Notes: generated by a model from the letters alone, not told the origin. Shown: positions 23,825 through 33,269, numbered from the stretch's first letter. The stretch is DNA of 42,044 nt from an uncultured Bacilli bacterium (GCA_934190785.1 CAKPTA010000009.1:1-42044), one strand, 5' to 3'. A program made the numbers and translations.

Positions 23825-25021
23825 TTATATAATTTCTGCTTTAATATTTTTATTTTTTAAAGCATCTACAAGTTTATCGATTTCTTCTTTTGTATTGTAA
23901 AAAGCAAAGCTCATTCTACAAGTGTTTTTTATACCAAGTTCATCTTTTAAAATCTTAGCACAGTGATTGCCAGCACGTACGCATATGTGATATTTATTTA
24001 AATAAATAGCCAAATCTTGCGCAAAAATATCTTTCATATTAAAGGTTACAATACTACTTTCACTTGTTTCATTATAGATAATAATATCTTCTACCTCTTT
24101 CATCCTTGAAATAGCATACTCTCTAAGTTCTAATTCATATTTCTGGATTTTATCCATTCCAATATTATTTATATAATCAATAACTGTTCCAAAGCCAATT
24201 ACTCCTGCTATATTTTGTGTTCCTGCTTCAAGTAATCCTGGAAGTTCACTATAAATTCTAAACCCATCATTATTAAATAAAGAGTTCATACCGCCACCAA
24301 AAGATATTGGTTTAATATTATTTAAAAGTTCATACTTACCATATAGAACTCCAACTCCTGTTGGACCATACATTTTGTGTGCTGAAAAAGATAAGAAATC
24401 TATATCCATACTAGTTACATCATATTTTATATGAGGAACACTTTGAGCACCATCAACTACCACTAAAATATCATGCTCATGAGCATATTTAATAATTTTA
24501 TCAAGCGGTCTTATATCACCAACAACATTTGTGATATGTGCTATACTTATGACTTTTGTCTTAGCAGTAACACTATTTTCTAAAGCTTCCATTTTAACTT
24601 TTAGGTTTGAATCAAGAGGAATATACTTAATAACAATTCCTATTTCATCAGCAAGTTCAAACCAAGGAAGTACGTTAGATGCATGCTCAGCCTTAGTAAG
24701 TAGTACTTCATCTCCCTTTTTTAGGTGATATCTAAAATATCCAAAAATAAGTTTATTCATTGAATCTGTTGTTCCATAAGTAAATACAATTTCTTCTGTT
24801 TTTTTAGCACCTATAAAATCTTTGATTTTTTTTCTTGTGCCTTCATATTCACTATCTACTTTCATACTAATATCATAGTCTCCTCTATGAGCATTAGCAC
24901 TATAATTGTTATAATAATCACTTATCTTATCAGCTAAAACATATGGTTTTAAAGTAGTAGCACCATTATCAAAATAAATTGTATTATTAGACTTTAATAA
25001 ATTAAAATCATCACGATTCAC
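23825..25021 (-). CDS. sufS: Cysteine desulfurase SufS
   Basis: A 398-residue PLP enzyme of the class V aminotransferase family. Landmarks: YFDNGATTLKP at the start, the NAHRG motif, VDGAQSVPH, the PLP lysine in SAHKMYGPTGVG (about residue 218), and the active-site Cys in RAGNHCAKIL (about 354). It takes sulfur from cysteine for Fe-S cluster assembly. It is the third gene of sufC-sufD-like-sufS, 4 bases after the previous gene. sufU and sufB, which follow in most Bacillota, are absent; a pilin gene is next. Confidence 0.93.
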   Translation of the reverse strand: MNRDDFNLLKSNNTIYFDNGATTLKPYVLADKISDYYNNYSANAHRGDYDISMKVDSEYEGTRKKIKDFIGAKKTEEIVFTYGTTDSMNKLIFGYFRYHLKKGDEVLLTKAEHASNVLPWFELADEIGIVIKYIPLDSNLKVKMEALENSVTAKTKVISIAHITNVVGDIRPLDKIIKYAHEHDILVVVDGAQSVPHIKYDVTSMDIDFLSFSAHKMYGPTGVGVLYGKYELLNNIKPISFGGGMNSLFNNDGFRIYSELPGLLEAGTQNIAGVIGFGTVIDYINNIGMDKIQKYELELREYAISRMKEVEDIIIYNETSESSIVTFNMKDIFAQDLAIYLNKYHICVRAGNHCAKILKDELGIKNTCRMSFAFYNTKEEIDKLVDALKNKNIKAEII

Positions 25022-25025
25022 AAAA

Positions 25026-25817
25026 TCACCTCCAATACTTATTTATTATTTGTTGAATTTCCTCCTTATAAATACTATCATCTATTAAGAAGCCTTTAAC
25101 TAAAAGTGCAACAGCATTATTATAAGTAATACCCCTACTCATTAAATAAAAAATTACATCTTGATCGAATTTTCCAATATGTGCAGCATGATTAGCAACA
25201 ACATCATTTTCTTCAATAAGTAAATTAGGATTTATTTGGCAAGGATTATCATTCATTGTTATAATACGATTGTTTTGTTCAATTGTACAGTCCTTAATCC
25301 CATTATAAACCATTCCTGTAACATTAAATAGTAAAGAACCATCTTGCATATTAACACCACGAGTTATAATATTACTCTTAGTTGATGAAGCATTATGGTA
25401 CACTAATAAATCATATTTTTGTCCATATCTACTAATTGTATAAAATTTATAATCAATTTGCGCTAACTTACCATTTAATTCAATCACATCAAGTTCTTTA
25501 ACAGCATTGCAATCATAAAATTTATGAACCGAAAGACTACTATTTCCATCAATGTAATATTTATATTGAACCTTTGTATCTGCTTCACTTTTTAATTCAT
25601 AAATATTAGATATAACATTTTCTTTTACTCTAATAGTAATATCAAGTTTTGACTCATCATTGCTTTTATGAAAAATACTAATATCTGTACTTTCATTTAT
25701 TTCAATATAAACTTTTGTTATATCAAAAACATCTAATTTGCTAGATAAAGTTACAACAATTTTTTCATCGCTATCTAAAAGTGTTACATTTTCATTTTCT
25801 ATTTCAATACGGTTCAT
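25026..25817 (-). CDS. sufD: Short SufB/SufD-family scaffold protein
   Basis: A 263-residue protein whose C-terminal half carries the SufB/SufD signature: PNLLIEENDVVANHAAHIGK, then DQDVIFYLMSRGI (about 198-230). It should bind SufC and help assemble Fe-S clusters. Normal SufD is over 400 residues and SufB about 465, so it is only the beta-helix core with a shortened N-terminus. It overlaps the sufC stop by one base (TAATG). The His in NHAAH fits SufD better than SufB. Whether a full SufB exists elsewhere cannot be seen. Confidence 0.8.
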   Translation of the reverse strand: MNRIEIENENVTLLDSDEKIVVTLSSKLDVFDITKVYIEINESTDISIFHKSNDESKLDITIRVKENVISNIYELKSEADTKVQYKYYIDGNSSLSVHKFYDCNAVKELDVIELNGKLAQIDYKFYTISRYGQKYDLLVYHNASSTKSNIITRGVNMQDGSLLFNVTGMVYNGIKDCTIEQNNRIITMNDNPCQINPNLLIEENDVVANHAAHIGKFDQDVIFYLMSRGITYNNAVALLVKGFLIDDSIYKEEIQQIINKYWR

Positions 25818-26566
25818 TACTTATCACCATCCGCTAATAAGTTTTCATATCCATTCTTTTCAATTTCAGAAACCAAACTAGCATCACCAGTTTTTATTAT
25901 TTTACCATTTCTCATAACATGAACAAAATCAGGTTTAATATAATCAAGTAATCTTTGATAATGTGTAATAAGTAAAACACCACATTCATGCGTTTTATAA
26001 TATTTCATAACTTCTTCTCCAACAATTCTAAGACTATCAACATCAAGCCCTGAATCAATTTCGTCTAATAAAACCATACTAGGTTTTAACAAATACATTT
26101 GAAGAATTTCATTTTTTTTCTTTTCTCCACCAGAAAATCCTTTGTTAACACCACGATGAATCATTTCTTCATCCATCTTTAATTCCGCACAAACACTTTT
26201 TATTTCACGAATAAAAGACATTAATTTAAAATTATCGCCTTCTTTTTCATGAAGAGCTGTTCTCATAAAGTCAGCATTCGTTACACCTTCTATTTCTGTT
26301 GGTAGTTGCATTCCAAGGAATATACCAGCACGAGCTCTCTCATCAACTGACAAGTTATTTAATTCTTTATCATCAAAATATATAGAACCAGATACAATCT
26401 TATATGTATCATCACCCATGATAACCTTACATAATGTTGATTTACCAGTTCCATTAGGTCCCATTATCGTATGAATTTCACCAGATTTAATTTCTAAATT
26501 AAATCCATTTAAAATAACCTCTCCATCTACTTCAACAACTAAATTTTCTATTCTTAATTTATGCAT
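25817..26566 (-). CDS. sufC: Fe-S assembly ATPase SufC
   Basis: A 249-residue ABC-type ATPase. Walker A GPNGTGKST (about 35-43), the SufC-specific signature FSGGEKKKNEI, and Walker B MVLLDEIDSGLD are clear. SufC drives the conformational change of the SufBD scaffold. Start chosen at MHKLRIENL, after GGAG at 8 bases; a reading starting seven codons earlier is possible. It leads the suf operon. Confidence 0.93.
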   Translation of the reverse strand: MHKLRIENLVVEVDGEVILNGFNLEIKSGEIHTIMGPNGTGKSTLCKVIMGDDTYKIVSGSIYFDDKELNNLSVDERARAGIFLGMQLPTEIEGVTNADFMRTALHEKEGDNFKLMSFIREIKSVCAELKMDEEMIHRGVNKGFSGGEKKKNEILQMYLLKPSMVLLDEIDSGLDVDSLRIVGEEVMKYYKTHECGVLLITHYQRLLDYIKPDFVHVMRNGKIIKTGDASLVSEIEKNGYENLLADGDK

Positions 26567-26631
26567 AGTATCATCTCCATTACTCATTGTATCAAAAAAA
26601 TAAGTATTTAACTACATATATTAATAAAAAA

Positions 26632-26660
26632 CATAAAAAAGTAGCAGATATCTGCTACTA
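26632..26660 (-). terminator. Terminator after dnaJ
   Basis: AGTAGCAGATATCTGCTACT is a perfect palindrome followed by T6 on the minus strand, reaching the dnaJ stop at 26658. Confidence 0.88.
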
Positions 26661-27755
26661 TAAATATTTTTCTATTTTTTTAAATGAATCACTATCATCT
26701 AATACTGTTTTATCAAGTTGTTCAAATAATTTTTTCTGATCTCTTGATAGTTTTTTTGGAATATGGATATCTAAAATAACATACATATCACCCTTACGTC
26801 CTGTTTGAACATCAACAACACCTTTTCCTTTAATACGATGCTTGTCATTTGTACAAGATCCCGCAGGAATAGTAAGTTTAATATTTCCATAAAGTGTTGG
26901 AACATCTTTTTTAGTGCCTAACACAGCTTCTGTAATTGTTATTGGAAGAGTCAAATAAATATCACTATCTTCACGCTCAAAAAGTGGATGAGAAGCTACT
27001 TTAAATTCAACATATACATCTCCATTAGGTCCACCATTAACACCAGCTTCTCCCTTACCAGCCAAACGAAGTCTGTTACCAGTATCAACACCAGCTGGAA
27101 CTTTTAATTCGATATCTTTATTGACATTTACTTTACCTGTTCCACGACAATGTGTACATTTAGTTTCATAAGTATGACCTGTTCCATTACATGATGTACA
27201 AGTTGTACGACTTGCGAATGTACCAAACATTGTTCTTTGTTCTACTGTTTGTTGTCCTGTTCCATGACAAACACTACAAGTCTTCTCATTATGTCCACCA
27301 CGTCCATGACATTCACTACATTCTTCTAAAGTATTTATATTTATTGTCTTTTTGCATCCAAAGACAGCTTCTTCGAATGTTAAATTCATCTTAATTAAAC
27401 TATCGGCACCTTTTCTTGCACGATTAGAGCTTCTTCCACCACCAAAGCCAAAACCTGACCCAAAGATATCACCAAATATATCAGAAAAATCAAAACCTGA
27501 AAAATCAAATCCACTGGCTCCAGAACCATTTTGATCAAAAGCAGCATGACCATATTGATCATATTTACGACGCTTATCTGCATCTGATAAAACTGCATAT
27601 GCTTCTTGTGCTTCTTTAAACTTTTCAGCTGCATCAGGTTCTTTTGAAACGTCTGGATGATATTTTTTAGCTAAGCGTCTAAATGCTGATTTAATATCGG
27701 CTTCACTAGCGTTCTTGTCAACGCCTAAAACCTCATAATAATCACGTTTATTCAT
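26658..27755 (-). CDS. dnaJ: Chaperone DnaJ
   Basis: A 365-residue full-length type I Hsp40. J domain with the HPD motif (KKYHPDVSK, about 31-39), a Gly/Phe-rich linker (GFDFSGFDFSDIFGDIFG), four CxxCxGxG zinc repeats (CSECHGRG, CSVCHGTG, CTSCNGTG, CTHCRGTG; about 145-210), and two substrate-binding beta domains. It stimulates the ATPase of DnaK and delivers clients. Last gene of the hrcA heat-shock unit, but separated from dnaK by pepF. Confidence 0.95.
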   Translation of the reverse strand: MNKRDYYEVLGVDKNASEADIKSAFRRLAKKYHPDVSKEPDAAEKFKEAQEAYAVLSDADKRRKYDQYGHAAFDQNGSGASGFDFSGFDFSDIFGDIFGSGFGFGGGRSSNRARKGADSLIKMNLTFEEAVFGCKKTININTLEECSECHGRGGHNEKTCSVCHGTGQQTVEQRTMFGTFASRTTCTSCNGTGHTYETKCTHCRGTGKVNVNKDIELKVPAGVDTGNRLRLAGKGEAGVNGGPNGDVYVEFKVASHPLFEREDSDIYLTLPITITEAVLGTKKDVPTLYGNIKLTIPAGSCTNDKHRIKGKGVVDVQTGRKGDMYVILDIHIPKKLSRDQKKLFEQLDKTVLDDSDSFKKIEKYL

Positions 27756-27779
27756 ACATTTTACTCCTTTTTCTAAATA

Positions 27780-29570
27780 CTAAACTAATTCTTTTAACTC
27801 TTTTAATTTAGTGCTAAACATGTCTAATGCTTTTTCTATAGGCTCACGTTTTGTCATATCAACACCAGATGATGCTAAAATATTTAAAGGATAATCACTA
27901 GAGCCAGAATGTAAAAACTTAAGGTACTTTTCCTTTGCACCAGGAGAGTTATTCAAAATATCGCTTGCAAATGATATAGCAGCTGATATTCCTGTTGCAT
28001 ATTTATATACATAAAATGGTGTATAAAAATGAGGTATTCTCATCCATTCAAAACGAATTAGATCATCACTTACCATTTCATCACCAAAATATAATTTATT
28101 AAGGTTATAATATGTTGAACTAATTTCCTCCTCTGTTAGGGGAATTCCCTTTTCATATTTATCATGAATTAGCATTTCAAACTCAGCAAACATTGTTTGC
28201 CTATATAAAGTTCCTTTTATTTTATCTAAAAATTCATTTAAATAAAGTCTTTTTTCATCTTTTGTTTTGGCATGTTTACATAAATAATCATTTAAGAGTA
28301 TTTCATTTACAGTAGATGCTATTTCAGCTAAAAAGATAGGATAATTGTGATACAAGTAATCTTGACTCTTTGAATAATATGAATGCATAGAATGTCCAAG
28401 TTCATGAGCCATTGTACTTACAGAATCAATTGTATTGTTATAATTTAAAAGTACATAAGGAACAGAATCATAAGTTCCCCAACTATATGCACCAGATTTT
28501 TTACCATCATTTGGATAGATATCAATCCAGTGTTCACTAAAAGCCTTCTCTAAATCAGATAAATACTCATCTCCAAGAGGTTTAAGTGCCTCAAATACAA
28601 TCTTTTTACCTTCTTCAAACGGAATATCTTTTGGCTTTTCTTCACACAAATCAACATATACATCATACATATGAAGTTCATCAAGTCCCAAAAATTCTTT
28701 TCTAAAATGAACATAATCATACATTTTATCTAAATTTTTATGCACAGTATCAATTAAATTATGATAAACAGCTACATCTATATTATCAGAATATAAACTT
28801 TCCGTTAATGGACTTTGATACTTATGTACACTACTTTCAAAGAAATCTTCTTTAATTTGACCTTTATATGTAGCAGCAACAGTATTTTTTATACTCTCCC
28901 AGTAGTGATACATACTTAAAAATGCACTTTTTCTAACACTTCTATCTTTACTACTCATATATTTAATATAATTACTATTATTTAGTTCAACTAAAGTGCC
29001 ATTTTCATCACGAATTTTATCAAGATGAATATCAGAATTATCTAGATTATAAAATACTTCATCCCCAGTTCCCATAGCTATACTAGCTTTTGAAATTAAC
29101 TCTTCTTCAAGATTACTTAAAGTATGGCTTTTATATCTAAACATTCTCTCTAAGTCAAAATGATACTTTTCTAAGTTTTTATTTTCATTTATAAATTTTT
29201 CTACATCTTCAAAATTAACCGAAAGTATCTCTGGAGTAATAAAAGAAAGTTCTGTACCTAAATCATCTATTAATTTATCTACTTTCATCTTTTGCGCTTG
29301 ACTATCTTGATTTTTGGTATTTTCATCGCAAAGCATATGAGCATATGTATATAAATTAGATGCTACATTATCATATGCTATGTAAGCTTTATAAAAGGAC
29401 TCTAAGTTACTAGAACTATCCATTATCTTACCTTTAAACTCCATAATGCGTTTATGATACTCTTTAAGTAATTTAATATCACTATCAAAAGCATTTAAAT
29501 CTTTATACATTTTACTTAAATCCCATTTATCACTACTCGCAATTAGACTTCTATCTTTTTCTTTATCCAT
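27780..29570 (-). CDS. pepF: Oligoendopeptidase F
   Basis: A 596-residue M3B metallopeptidase. The zinc motif is HELGHSMHSYY (about residues 386-396), with the third ligand Glu expected in FLAEIASTVNE (about 413). It hydrolyses short peptides in the cytoplasm. Its position between dnaK and dnaJ is unusual: the chaperone genes are normally adjacent. It is thus likely under HrcA control as part of protein turnover under stress. The spacing to dnaJ is 24 bases. Confidence 0.92.
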   Translation of the reverse strand: MDKEKDRSLIASSDKWDLSKMYKDLNAFDSDIKLLKEYHKRIMEFKGKIMDSSSNLESFYKAYIAYDNVASNLYTYAHMLCDENTKNQDSQAQKMKVDKLIDDLGTELSFITPEILSVNFEDVEKFINENKNLEKYHFDLERMFRYKSHTLSNLEEELISKASIAMGTGDEVFYNLDNSDIHLDKIRDENGTLVELNNSNYIKYMSSKDRSVRKSAFLSMYHYWESIKNTVAATYKGQIKEDFFESSVHKYQSPLTESLYSDNIDVAVYHNLIDTVHKNLDKMYDYVHFRKEFLGLDELHMYDVYVDLCEEKPKDIPFEEGKKIVFEALKPLGDEYLSDLEKAFSEHWIDIYPNDGKKSGAYSWGTYDSVPYVLLNYNNTIDSVSTMAHELGHSMHSYYSKSQDYLYHNYPIFLAEIASTVNEILLNDYLCKHAKTKDEKRLYLNEFLDKIKGTLYRQTMFAEFEMLIHDKYEKGIPLTEEEISSTYYNLNKLYFGDEMVSDDLIRFEWMRIPHFYTPFYVYKYATGISAAISFASDILNNSPGAKEKYLKFLHSGSSDYPLNILASSGVDMTKREPIEKALDMFSTKLKELKELV

Positions 29571-29588
29571 AGTATCTCCTTAATATAG

Positions 29589-29619
29589 GGTTAAAGTTCT
29601 AGTCGCCTAGAACTTTACC
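29589..29619 (-). other. Strong stem-loop between dnaK and pepF
   Basis: GGTAAAGTTCTAG and CTAGAACTTTAACC pair over 13 bp around GCGA. There is no T run after it; the pepF ribosome binding site follows. It may mark mRNA processing or protect dnaK mRNA, giving more dnaK than pepF-dnaJ message. Confidence 0.7.
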
Positions 29620-29625
29620 ACATTT

Positions 29626-31452
29626 TTATTTTTCTTCGAATTCAGCATCAATTACATCATCATCTTTTTTCTCAGTAGTTTCGCTTTCGCTAGCATTATT
29701 ACCATTAGCTTCATTTGCTTTTGCAGCTTCTTCATAAACTTTTGTTGCAAATGCCATAGCAGTTTCTTGTAATTTTTCTTTCTTACTCTTAATATCTTCA
29801 ACATTACCTTTTTCTAATGCTTCTTTTAAATCTTTAATTTCAGCTTCAGCTTTTTCTTTATCTTTAGCATCAATCTTGTCTCCTAGATCCTTCATAGATT
29901 TTTCAGTTTGGAATACAAGTTGTTCAGCTTCATTTTTAACATCTGCTTCCTCTTTACGACGAAGATCTGCTTCTTTATTAGCCTCAGCTTCCTTAACCAT
30001 CTTATCTATTTCTTCATCAGATAAAGTTGTAGAAGAAGTAATTGTAATAGCTTGTTCTTTATTTGTTCCAAGGTCTTTTGCTTTAACGTTTACAATACCG
30101 TTAGCATCAATATCAAATGTAACTTCAATTTGAGGTACACCACGAGGTGCTGCTGGAATTCCTGTCAATTGGAATCTTCCTAAAGTTTTATTGTCACTAG
30201 CCATTGGACGTTCACCTTGAAGTACATGAATATCAACAGCTGGTTGATTGTCAGCAGCAGTTGAAAATACTTGGCTCTTACTAGTTGGAATAGTTGTATT
30301 TCTTGGAATTAATACTGTCATTACACTACCCATTGTTTCAATACCAAGTGAAAGTGGTGTTACATCTAGTAATACAACATCATTTACTTCACCAGTTAAT
30401 ACTCCACCTTGAATAGCAGCTCCCATAGCTACAACTTCATCAGGGTTAACACCTTTAGATGGTTCTTTTCCAAGTTCTTCTTTAATAATTTCTTGAACAC
30501 GTGGAATACGAGTAGATCCACCAACTAATAATACTTTATCAATATCATTCTTTGTAAGACCTGCATCCTTTAAAGCTTTACGAACTGGTTCTAGAGTTGA
30601 TTCAACTAAATCACGAGTAAGTTCATCAAACTTAGCTTTAGTAAGAGTAACATTTAAATGAAGTGGCCCAGCTTCTCCTTGAGATATAAATGGTAATGAT
30701 ACTTCTGTAGAAGACATACCTGATAAATCCTTCTTAGCTTTTTCAGCTGCATCCTTAACACGTTGCATAGCCATCTTATCCTTAGATAAATCAACACCGT
30801 TCTCACGTTTAAATTCATCTGTTAAATAATCCATAACTTTCTTATCGAAGTCATCTCCACCTAAATGGTTATTTCCACTTGTTGATAATACTTCAAATAC
30901 ACCATCCCCAAGTTCTAGAATTGAAACGTCAAATGTTCCACCACCAAGGTCATAAACAAGTACACGTTCATTTTTATCTTGTTTATCAAGACCATATGCT
31001 AATGCTGCTGCAGTAGGTTCATTTATAATACGTTCAACTTCAAGTCCAGCAATTTTACCAGCGTTCTTTGTTGCTTGACGTTGTGCATCATTAAAGTATG
31101 CTGGTACTGTAATTACTGCTTTAGTTACAGTCTCTCCTAAATAAGCTTCTGCACTCTTCTTTAAATCACTTAAAATCATTGCACTAATCTCTTCTGGTGT
31201 ATAATCTCTTCCGTTAACATGAACCTTTTCACTAGTTCCCATTTTTCTTTTTATTGAATATACAACATCTGGATTAGTAATCATTTGGTTCTTAGCCTTT
31301 TGACCAACAATTATTTCTCCATTTTTGAATGCAACAACACTAGCTGTTGTTCTAAGTCCTTCTGGATTAGCAATTACCTTTGCTTCTCCACCTTCATATA
31401 CTGCAACACAACTGTTTGTAGTACCTAAATCAATACCTATAGTTTTACTCAT
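29626..31452 (-). CDS. dnaK: Chaperone DnaK (Hsp70)
   Basis: A 608-residue Hsp70. The ATPase domain opens with IGIDLGTTNSCVAVYEGG and contains VYDLGGGTFDVS and VGGSTRIP. The substrate-binding domain begins near residue 365 (DVTPLSLGIETMGSVMT) and the helical lid ends in an acidic tail (DDDVIDAEFEEK). Length and motifs are normal. It folds and protects proteins together with DnaJ and GrpE in the cytoplasm. Third gene of the hrcA unit. Confidence 0.97.
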   Translation of the reverse strand: MSKTIGIDLGTTNSCVAVYEGGEAKVIANPEGLRTTASVVAFKNGEIIVGQKAKNQMITNPDVVYSIKRKMGTSEKVHVNGRDYTPEEISAMILSDLKKSAEAYLGETVTKAVITVPAYFNDAQRQATKNAGKIAGLEVERIINEPTAAALAYGLDKQDKNERVLVYDLGGGTFDVSILELGDGVFEVLSTSGNNHLGGDDFDKKVMDYLTDEFKRENGVDLSKDKMAMQRVKDAAEKAKKDLSGMSSTEVSLPFISQGEAGPLHLNVTLTKAKFDELTRDLVESTLEPVRKALKDAGLTKNDIDKVLLVGGSTRIPRVQEIIKEELGKEPSKGVNPDEVVAMGAAIQGGVLTGEVNDVVLLDVTPLSLGIETMGSVMTVLIPRNTTIPTSKSQVFSTAADNQPAVDIHVLQGERPMASDNKTLGRFQLTGIPAAPRGVPQIEVTFDIDANGIVNVKAKDLGTNKEQAITITSSTTLSDEEIDKMVKEAEANKEADLRRKEEADVKNEAEQLVFQTEKSMKDLGDKIDAKDKEKAEAEIKDLKEALEKGNVEDIKSKKEKLQETAMAFATKVYEEAAKANEANGNNASESETTEKKDDDVIDAEFEEK

Positions 31453-31470
31453 ATATAATCATCCTCTCTT

Positions 31471-32139
31471 TTATTCACTAACCTTGACCATAGCTGGTCT
31501 TATAACTTTATCTTTAAGTAAGTATCCTTTTTGTAATACCTCAATAACCATTCCAGGTGCAACACCATCAACATGATCTGTCATAACAGCTTGATGATAA
31601 GTTGGGTCAAACTCTTTATTAGCCCCATCAATTGCTTTAACTTCATACTTTTCTAAAACATTGACTAAATTACAATAGATCATTTTAAATCCTTGTAAAA
31701 ATTTAGAAACCTCATCATCTAAATTATCATCATCCATCTTAATTGCTCTTTCAAAATTATCTATAGTTTGTAGAAGCTCAGTTACCATATCTTCATTAGC
31801 ATACTTAAGCATTCTAGCCACTTCTTCATCCTTACGGCGACGATAATTAATCATCTCAGCTTGACTAGATAAAACTTTAGCTTCCTGCTCTTTAATTTTA
31901 TCTTCAAGTTCTTCAACCTTATGTTCTAAGTCTTTAATTTCTTTTTTATATTTATCTTTGTGTTCATGCTCATGATTTCTTTTATCATGATGTTCATTAT
32001 GTTCATGGCATTTACACTCATCCGGTTTTTGCTTTTTTTCACAAGAACATCCACTGTCATTACACTCTTGATGTTTGCATGCTTCACCATGATTGCAATC
32101 ATCATTAGCGTGATGCTTATTCTTTTCTTTTTCTTCCAT
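31471..32139 (-). CDS. grpE: GrpE with a Cys/His-rich N-terminal extension
   Basis: A 222-residue nucleotide exchange factor for DnaK. The conserved part is the long helix (KDKYKKEIKDLEHKVEELED) and the C-terminal beta wing (DPTYHQAVMTDHVDGVAPGM, ending in VIRPAMVKVSE). The first 62 residues are unlike usual GrpE tails: they hold 7 Cys and 11 His, in patterns such as CNHGEACKHQEC and CKCHEHNEHH. This looks like a metal-binding segment. The ATG at 32139 follows AAGGAG; a start five codons upstream is less likely. Confidence 0.93.
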   Translation of the reverse strand: MEEKEKNKHHANDDCNHGEACKHQECNDSGCSCEKKQKPDECKCHEHNEHHDKRNHEHEHKDKYKKEIKDLEHKVEELEDKIKEQEAKVLSSQAEMINYRRRKDEEVARMLKYANEDMVTELLQTIDNFERAIKMDDDNLDDEVSKFLQGFKMIYCNLVNVLEKYEVKAIDGANKEFDPTYHQAVMTDHVDGVAPGMVIEVLQKGYLLKDKVIRPAMVKVSE

Positions 32140-32184
32140 ATTACTCTCCTTCAAACATTTTATTATGTTAATAAATTTGTGTTT

Positions 32185-33186
32185 TTATTCAATATTTTCC
32201 TTAATATAATTTAAAAGTGCCGTTACTCTGTCATATTCCATACGTTTAGGTCCAATAAGAGCAATTGTTCCTTCCTCACCATTTATATTATATTTTGTTT
32301 TAATAATTGTCATATCATCATCAAACTCATTTTCACTACCAATATACACATTTATACCGCCATCATCAGATTCACTATCTTCACTAATACTACGAACAAA
32401 ATCCTTATCTTCAAATTTTTCTAAAATATTTTGAATTTTATCCATATTATTATAAAACTCTGGTTCCTTTAAAATATTACTTGGCTTATTAACATGAATG
32501 GTTGATTCATTAGTTAAATCATTAAACACATTATATAGTGCATCATAAACAGCACGTTGTTGTTTAACACTTTCACCAATACGAGGTTTAACTTCAAACT
32601 CAAGTTTTGCACTTACCTCATCAATAGGAGTTCCTATGATAAACTTATTAATTAGATCAACTGTTTGTTTAATTTCAACAGTAGAAACCTTTTCTGCCAA
32701 AGAAACGTTTCTATGTTCAACATGACCCTTATCAGTAATTACAATTGCAACTAAATTTGTATCACTAGTTGGAACAACTTCTACTTTACTAATTAAATTA
32801 TCACTAGATGATGTTCCAAGAACAATAGATGTATAATTTGTAAGATCTGATATAATTTCCATGCTTTTAGTAATTGCATCACTTAAAACCAAAGACTTGT
32901 TATTAAAAACAATTTGTAAATTAAGCATATCTTCACCAGTTAGTTCCTTAGGTTTCATAATATTATCTACATAATATCTATATCCCTTTTCACTTGGAAC
33001 ACGCCCAGAAGAAGTATGTGTTTTTTCAAGTAACCCAATTTCCTCCAGTAAACTCATTTCATTACGTACGGTTGCACTTGAACAGTGAAGTGATTCACAT
33101 AATGATTTTGAGCCAACAGGTCTTGCCGTTTTAATATATTCCTCAACAATTAATTTAAGAAGTTCAGTCTGTCTATTATTTATCAT
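32185..33186 (-). CDS. hrcA: Heat-inducible repressor HrcA
   Basis: A 333-residue repressor. N-terminal winged helix-turn-helix (NRQTELLKLIVEEYIKTARP, then SSATVRNEMSLLEEIGLLEK) and a C-terminal regulatory domain ending with IALIGPKRMEYDRVTALLNYI. HrcA binds CIRCE operators with GroEL as co-factor and represses class I heat-shock genes. It is first in hrcA-grpE-dnaK-pepF-dnaJ and is preceded by two CIRCE-like sites, so it represses itself. Confidence 0.95.
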   Translation of the reverse strand: MINNRQTELLKLIVEEYIKTARPVGSKSLCESLHCSSATVRNEMSLLEEIGLLEKTHTSSGRVPSEKGYRYYVDNIMKPKELTGEDMLNLQIVFNNKSLVLSDAITKSMEIISDLTNYTSIVLGTSSSDNLISKVEVVPTSDTNLVAIVITDKGHVEHRNVSLAEKVSTVEIKQTVDLINKFIIGTPIDEVSAKLEFEVKPRIGESVKQQRAVYDALYNVFNDLTNESTIHVNKPSNILKEPEFYNNMDKIQNILEKFEDKDFVRSISEDSESDDGGINVYIGSENEFDDDMTIIKTKYNINGEEGTIALIGPKRMEYDRVTALLNYIKENIE

Positions 33187-33195
33187 ATTTCACCT

Positions 33196-33222
33196 CTAGC
33201 ACTCCCTATTCCCTAGTGCCAT
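33196..33222. promoter_or_regulatory. Second, degenerate CIRCE operator
   Basis: CTAGCACTC, 9 bases, TAGTGCCAT: the left half is almost perfect against TTAGCACTC and the right half is degenerate. It lies between the promoter -10 and the hrcA ribosome binding site, i.e. within the transcribed leader, where Bacillus CIRCE sites usually sit. Confidence 0.65.
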
Positions 33223-33226
33223 CTTC

Positions 33227-33255
33227 ATTATACTAGTATATGTTAGCATTGTCAA
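33227..33255 (-). promoter_or_regulatory. SigA promoter of the hrcA operon
   Basis: Minus strand TTGACA (33250-33255), 17-bp spacer, TATAAT (33227-33232): a consensus housekeeping promoter. Its -35 lies inside the upstream CIRCE, so HrcA bound there would block RNA polymerase. Confidence 0.9.
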
Positions 33256-33269
33256 TATATGAGTGCTAA
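33243..33269. promoter_or_regulatory. CIRCE operator overlapping the -35 box
   Basis: TTAGCATTG, 9 bases, GAGTGCTAA compared with the consensus TTAGCACTC-N9-GAGTGCTAA: the right half is perfect and the left differs at two positions. It is the HrcA binding site closest to the promoter. Confidence 0.82.

Noticed and set aside
29876..30133. Plus-strand frames inside dnaK, dnaJ, thrS-region and other genes
   Set aside because: All are antisense shadows of strongly supported minus-strand genes, with no plausible ribosome binding sites or known motifs.
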